8,443 nt of DNA, from contig JAFSXO010000379.1 in assembly GCA_017444045.1 (NCBI GenBank), forward strand, positions 1 to 8,443, in the 5' to 3' direction. The first letter of the stretch is position 1. The number at the start of each line of letters is the position of its first letter. Positions 5,684 to 8,443 of this stretch are shown piece by piece. The DNA is from a bacterium. Lineage in GTDB: Bacteria > Vulcanimicrobiota > Xenobia > Xenobiales > Xenobiaceae. A program made the position numbers and the translations under genes. Under the pieces are notes generated by a model. That model had not been told where the DNA came from and did no database searches. It saw only the letters and a program-made list of their open reading frames with translations.

Positions 5684-7471
5684 ATGTCAGCCCTTCCCGT
5701 GTCCCCCCAGTTAGATGTTATGCTCATCCACCAGGAGAGCTTTTACGTGATCGACGGTTACCAGGTTAACTTGGGTGTGCTTTCGCCGGGTGCGGCTCTA
5801 AGTCAGCATGGCTACAGCGTGCGCGTGATGAGCAATATGGACCTCTATTTACTGCGCAACAGCCAGATCGAGCGTATTTTTAGGGGAATGCGACCCGCCA
5901 TCGTGGGATTTTACACGATGACAGACAACATCCACCACGTCGTCCGCCTAGCTAAGCGCATAAAGCAGTGGCTGCCACAGTCAAGGATAATAGCCGGCGG
6001 GCCGCTGGCTTCAGCGCTCGGCAGCTCCATAGCAGCCTCCTTTCCCTTCGATTACATCATCAGAGGAGAAGGAGAATACAGCCTACCCCAGCTGGCAGAT
6101 TACCTAATACACCATAACGGCAGCCTAGACAGCATCCCCGGCCTAATATATTGCCAAAACGGCCAATACATACAAGGCCTGCCCCCGAAGTTTATTGACG
6201 ACTTAGACGCCCTTCCCGACCCCGACCGCGATTTAGTGCAGCGCACCTCGCGCCTCAACATATCGTCGGGCCGCGGCTGTCCCAATTCCTGCACCTTTTG
6301 CTTCCAGGCCGTCCACGGCAAGGGCTACCGTTTCAGATCGGCAGAGCGCGTTTTTCAGGAGATATCCAGCAATATCGACAAATACGGCTACAGAGCCTTT
6401 GACATTATCGACGATACCTTTGTTGCCGAGCCGGACAGAGTGCTGCGCTTCTGCGAGCTTTTGCATGAATACCGCCAGCGCACGCAACGCGATTTCATCT
6501 GGTACTGCGAAGCGCGTGTAGACACCCTGTCAGAGCGCCCCGAACTGCTGCAGGCCATGAAGGATACCGGCCTGATCCGCCTGCAGGTGGGCATAGAATC
6601 TGGTGATACTGAAACCCTAAGACGCTACGGCAAACGCCTTGATCTGCCAAAGCTGCGCGAGCTGTGCCAGCTTATTAACGAGATTGACGGCATTTCTATC
6701 TTCGGCAATTTCATCATTGGAGGCCCTTACGAAACAGAAGAGAGCCTGGGCAAAAGCCGACAGCTGCTCAGGGATCTTCTCTATACCGCTCCCGGGCTTT
6801 TCGAGGCTAACACCGGCTTTTTGGCCCCCTACCCCGAGACTCCCATCGGACGTCGCCCAGATTTATTCGGATTAACCGTAGAAGACAACGAATATCTGAC
6901 AAGCGTAACCCCTGAGGACTGCTATTGCAGCACTCCCAGCCTAACCCGCCCCCAGCTGCGCCGCCTACGTTTTGAGTTCTTAGAGGATATGGTCACCACG
7001 ATGGCCAGCATGCTGCCCACCATCAGCAAGAAGCGCCTGCTTCAGCATTACCACTGGCTAAAGAATTACAACACCCAAACTCGCTGGCTAAATACGGTAA
7101 TGCAGCCTCTGCCCGCGGTAAGCTCTTATTTCAAGTATTATGACAATTCGAAGTTCAGCGACCTAGACGGCATACCCGAGCGCGAGCTTTTCGAATGGAT
7201 ACCGCTGCGCACAATTTCCTCACTGCAATACGATCACAGCGACTGGGAGAATTACCTGCTCACCGGCTCCTACGAGGATGTAGCGCTCCGCGATCCCCTA
7301 GAGAAGGACATTTACGCCCTCTCGGTAGGCAAGCTGAATATTGGGGAAATGCTCCAGGCGCTCATACAGCGGCACAGTCTAAACCTAGACAGCCAGGAGC
7401 TTTGGGCGCAGCACGTCAGACCGCTGTTCAGACGCCTCGAGGATCACTTTCAGATCATCTTCCACGAATAG
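5684..7471 (+). CDS. Radical SAM protein with N-terminal cobalamin-binding-like domain (BchE/B12-rSAM superfamily)
   Basis: 595 residues. The ATG at 5684 is preferred over the in-frame TTG at 5672 because GGAG (5674-5677) is correctly spaced only for the ATG. Residues about 9-150 form a B12-binding Rossmann-like domain (AGGPLAS 104-110, IIRGEGE 125-131). The usual lower-ligand DxHxxG signature is not seen, as in many B12 radical SAM enzymes. The radical SAM core follows, with the Fe-S motif GCPNSCTFCF (C199, C203, C206), IIDDTF (241-246), VGIESGD (292-298) and FIIGGPYET (343-351). The C-terminal ~200 residues have no recognised domain. Members carry out radical methylations, cyclisations or ring chemistry using a [4Fe-4S] cluster, SAM and often methylcobalamin; the substrate here is unknown. 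The gene appears monocistronic and is flanked on both sides by same-orientation MITE-like copies. Confidence 0.92.
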   Translation: MSALPVSPQLDVMLIHQESFYVIDGYQVNLGVLSPGAALSQHGYSVRVMSNMDLYLLRNSQIERIFRGMRPAIVGFYTMTDNIHHVVRLAKRIKQWLPQSRIIAGGPLASALGSSIAASFPFDYIIRGEGEYSLPQLADYLIHHNGSLDSIPGLIYCQNGQYIQGLPPKFIDDLDALPDPDRDLVQRTSRLNISSGRGCPNSCTFCFQAVHGKGYRFRSAERVFQEISSNIDKYGYRAFDIIDDTFVAEPDRVLRFCELLHEYRQRTQRDFIWYCEARVDTLSERPELLQAMKDTGLIRLQVGIESGDTETLRRYGKRLDLPKLRELCQLINEIDGISIFGNFIIGGPYETEESLGKSRQLLRDLLYTAPGLFEANTGFLAPYPETPIGRRPDLFGLTVEDNEYLTSVTPEDCYCSTPSLTRPQLRRLRFEFLEDMVTTMASMLPTISKKRLLQHYHWLKNYNTQTRWLNTVMQPLPAVSSYFKYYDNSKFSDLDGIPERELFEWIPLRTISSLQYDHSDWENYLLTGSYEDVALRDPLEKDIYALSVGKLNIGEMLQALIQRHSLNLDSQELWAQHVRPLFRRLEDHFQIIFHE

Positions 7472-7473
7472 CC

Positions 7474-7483
7474 ACTGGCATAG
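7474..7483. repeat. Left target-site duplication of MITE-like copy B
   Basis: ACTGGCATAG starts two bases after the radical SAM stop codon and is identical to 7705-7714. It directly abuts the left inverted repeat of copy B. Confidence 0.88.
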
Positions 7484-7704
7484 CAATGTCGGTAACTTAG
7501 CGTCAGCTAGCCTAACATTATGACTCCCCCTATAGGATGGCAGGGGGAGTTGTCGCGTCTGCGACTGAGGGGGTGGCCACAGCTGGCGGAAAAATCGAGG
7601 TTTAACGTATGCTGCATGCCAGCTTGTACGCTAATACAAAACGTAGCGCTAACGTACACGAATAAGCAATAACCAATGCCATGATTCTTAAGTTACTGGC
7701 ATTG
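7484..7704 (+). mobile_element. MITE-like non-autonomous element, full-length (copy B)
   Basis: This 221-bp non-coding element sits just after the radical SAM gene and in the same orientation as copy A. Its left end CAATGTCGGTAACTTA and right end (reverse complement CAATGCCAGTAACTTA) agree at 14 of 16 positions. It is framed by a perfect 10-bp direct repeat, ACTGGCATAG. Inside are a CTCCCCC/GGGGGAG hairpin (7524-7549), GTCGC/GCGAC around 7552-7565, the palindrome GTGGCCAC and, at the right end, CAATGCCA (7674-7681) pairing with TGGCATTG (7697-7704). No ORF of note is present. The GC-rich hairpins could also act as a terminator for the radical SAM transcript, though no T-run follows them. Confidence 0.9.
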
Positions 7705-7714
7705 ACTGGCATAG
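7705..7714. repeat. Right target-site duplication of MITE-like copy B
   Basis: ACTGGCATAG is identical to 7474-7483 and follows the right terminal inverted repeat immediately, fixing the boundary of the element to the base. Confidence 0.88.
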
Positions 7715-7718
7715 ACTC

Positions 7719-7761
7719 TTTAGTTTGTGTCGTTTATGGCATTGGCAAAACACAGACTAAA
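7719..7761 (+). promoter_or_regulatory. Long hairpin in the leader of the GTPase gene
   Basis: TTTAGTTTGTGT (7719-7730) pairs with ACACAGACTAAA (7750-7761) over 12 positions, one of them a G-U pair in RNA, around a 19-nt loop that contains TGGCATTG. GTGTC (7727-7731) could alternatively pair with GACAC (7764-7768). There is no T-run, so this is not an obvious terminator; it may be a 5' leader structure or a relic of the repeat family. The region from 7762 to 7819 shows no clear promoter. Confidence 0.4.
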
Positions 7762-7819
7762 ATGACACGATTGCTAAAGCAGGAAGTTAACGCTTAGTAT
7801 TCAAGTTCATAGATTGGAT

Positions 7820-8443
7820 ATGTCAGAGAATAATAACACTTTCAACCAACTGTTATCTAGCTTGCCGCCCATGGTTCAGCCTATCATCCGCCAGGCTATG
7901 GCCAGCGCTCCCCCCGATGTTCGCCAGGAGCTAATGCTCCAGTTCGACGCCCTACAAAAGCTCACCAGCAATAATCCGGCAGCTCTTACCGACCTACTGA
8001 CCTTAGCCAAACGCCTGGGCTCTCCAGCCATACAGCCATTCTCCAGGATAGCCATCGTCGGCTCCATAAACGTGGGCAAGTCCACGCTGTTTAATGCTAT
8101 GACTGCGGGAATCTGCGAAAAAGCGGCGGTATCACCCATACCAGGCACAACTAAAGAGAACCAAAACGGCGAGCTAGGACCGTTCACCCTTATCGACACG
8201 CCAGGCATGAACCACGGTGCAGATTCTGGCGCCCAGGAGAGCCAAAACGCCCTAGAAGCCTGCGAAAACAGCGATTTCATTATTGTCGTGTTCGATGCTT
8301 CGCGCGGAATTACCACGGGCGACCGCCAGATATATGGCTATATCACCACCTTGCAGAAGCCCTTTATAGTCGCTCTGAATAAAATCGATCTTATTGCCAA
8401 GTCTAACCTCACCGACATTATTAAATCGTGCGCCACTACTCTA
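7820..8443 (+). CDS. Era/Der-like GTPase with N-terminal helical extension, C-terminus cut by the window edge
   Basis: 208 codons are visible; the gene continues past the right edge. It contains the TRAFAC GTPase signatures in order: G1 GSINVGKS (81-88), a PGTT switch-I segment (108-111), G3 DTPG (126-129) and G4 NKID (187-190). This places it with the Era/EngA(Der)/TrmE-like group, which bind and hydrolyse GTP and often act on ribosomes, tRNA or membranes. The first ~75 residues (MSENNNTFNQLLSSLPPMVQ and on) are a predicted helical, Gln/Leu-rich extension that is not part of Era or Der, where G1 is near the N-terminus. It is therefore probably neither housekeeping protein but a lineage-specific GTPase, possibly with further C-terminal domains beyond the edge. 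The ATG at 7820 has only a weak TTGGAT upstream; a TTG at 7814 is an alternative. Confidence 0.85.
   Translation, partial: MSENNNTFNQLLSSLPPMVQPIIRQAMASAPPDVRQELMLQFDALQKLTSNNPAALTDLLTLAKRLGSPAIQPFSRIAIVGSINVGKSTLFNAMTAGICEKAAVSPIPGTTKENQNGELGPFTLIDTPGMNHGADSGAQESQNALEACENSDFIIVVFDASRGITTGDRQIYGYITTLQKPFIVALNKIDLIAKSNLTDIIKSCATTL

Noticed and set aside
5342..7714. A composite transposon carrying the radical SAM gene
   Set aside because: Each element copy has its own flanking duplication and the outermost flanks do not match, so the unit did not move together.
7876..8316. A 146-residue frame on the minus strand
   Set aside because: It is antisense to the GTPase, whose G1, G3 and G4 motifs make the plus strand the coding one.
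1..8443. CRISPR arrays, tRNA or rRNA genes
   Set aside because: No regularly spaced direct repeats, tRNA cloverleaf or rRNA-like segment was recognised on either strand.

Overview
The window looks like ordinary chromosome from a diderm member of the Firmicutes (Negativicutes-like) or a similar anaerobic lineage. A TolC-type outer-membrane efflux protein implies an outer membrane. A folate-type ECF transporter S component, a Firmicutes-style uroporphyrinogen-decarboxylase-family protein and a cobalamin-type radical SAM enzyme fit an anaerobic Firmicute-related host. The taxon is an inference and is held loosely.

Layout. On the minus strand, reading leftwards from about 5241: a small TerB-like protein (5241-4864), a URO-D-family protein with a very long disordered Arg/Gly-rich tail (4721-2670), a FolT-like ECF S component (2530-1970), a TolC-like protein (1799-120), and the start of a probable membrane-fusion (HlyD/MacA/AcrA-type) protein (116 to beyond the left edge). 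The last two are 3 nt apart and form an efflux operon. On the plus strand there is a B12-binding-domain radical SAM protein (5684-7471) and an Era/Der-like GTPase with an N-terminal extension (7820 to beyond the right edge).

The intergenic spaces hold the most distinctive signal: a family of short non-coding elements that behave like MITEs. Two nearly complete copies (A, 5352-5576; B, 7484-7704) lie in the same orientation on either side of the radical SAM gene. Both have imperfect terminal inverted repeats beginning C-A-(A/G)-T. Both are bracketed by about 10-bp direct repeats: a perfect ACTGGCATAG for B, and GCCACTGA(G/A)C for A. A third copy (C, 4745-4854) keeps both ends but has lost the GC-rich core, and there is a solo end (D, 2538-2568). 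The right-end hairpin shows a compensatory base-pair change between copies A and B, which suggests the structure is maintained.

The second unusual item is the URO-D-family protein. Its enzyme-like N-terminal half (about 315 residues) is followed in one continuous frame by an acidic segment and roughly 160 residues of RGG/YGG-type repeats typical of RNA-binding or condensate-forming tails. Otherwise the genes do not form an obvious single pathway, apart from the efflux pair.
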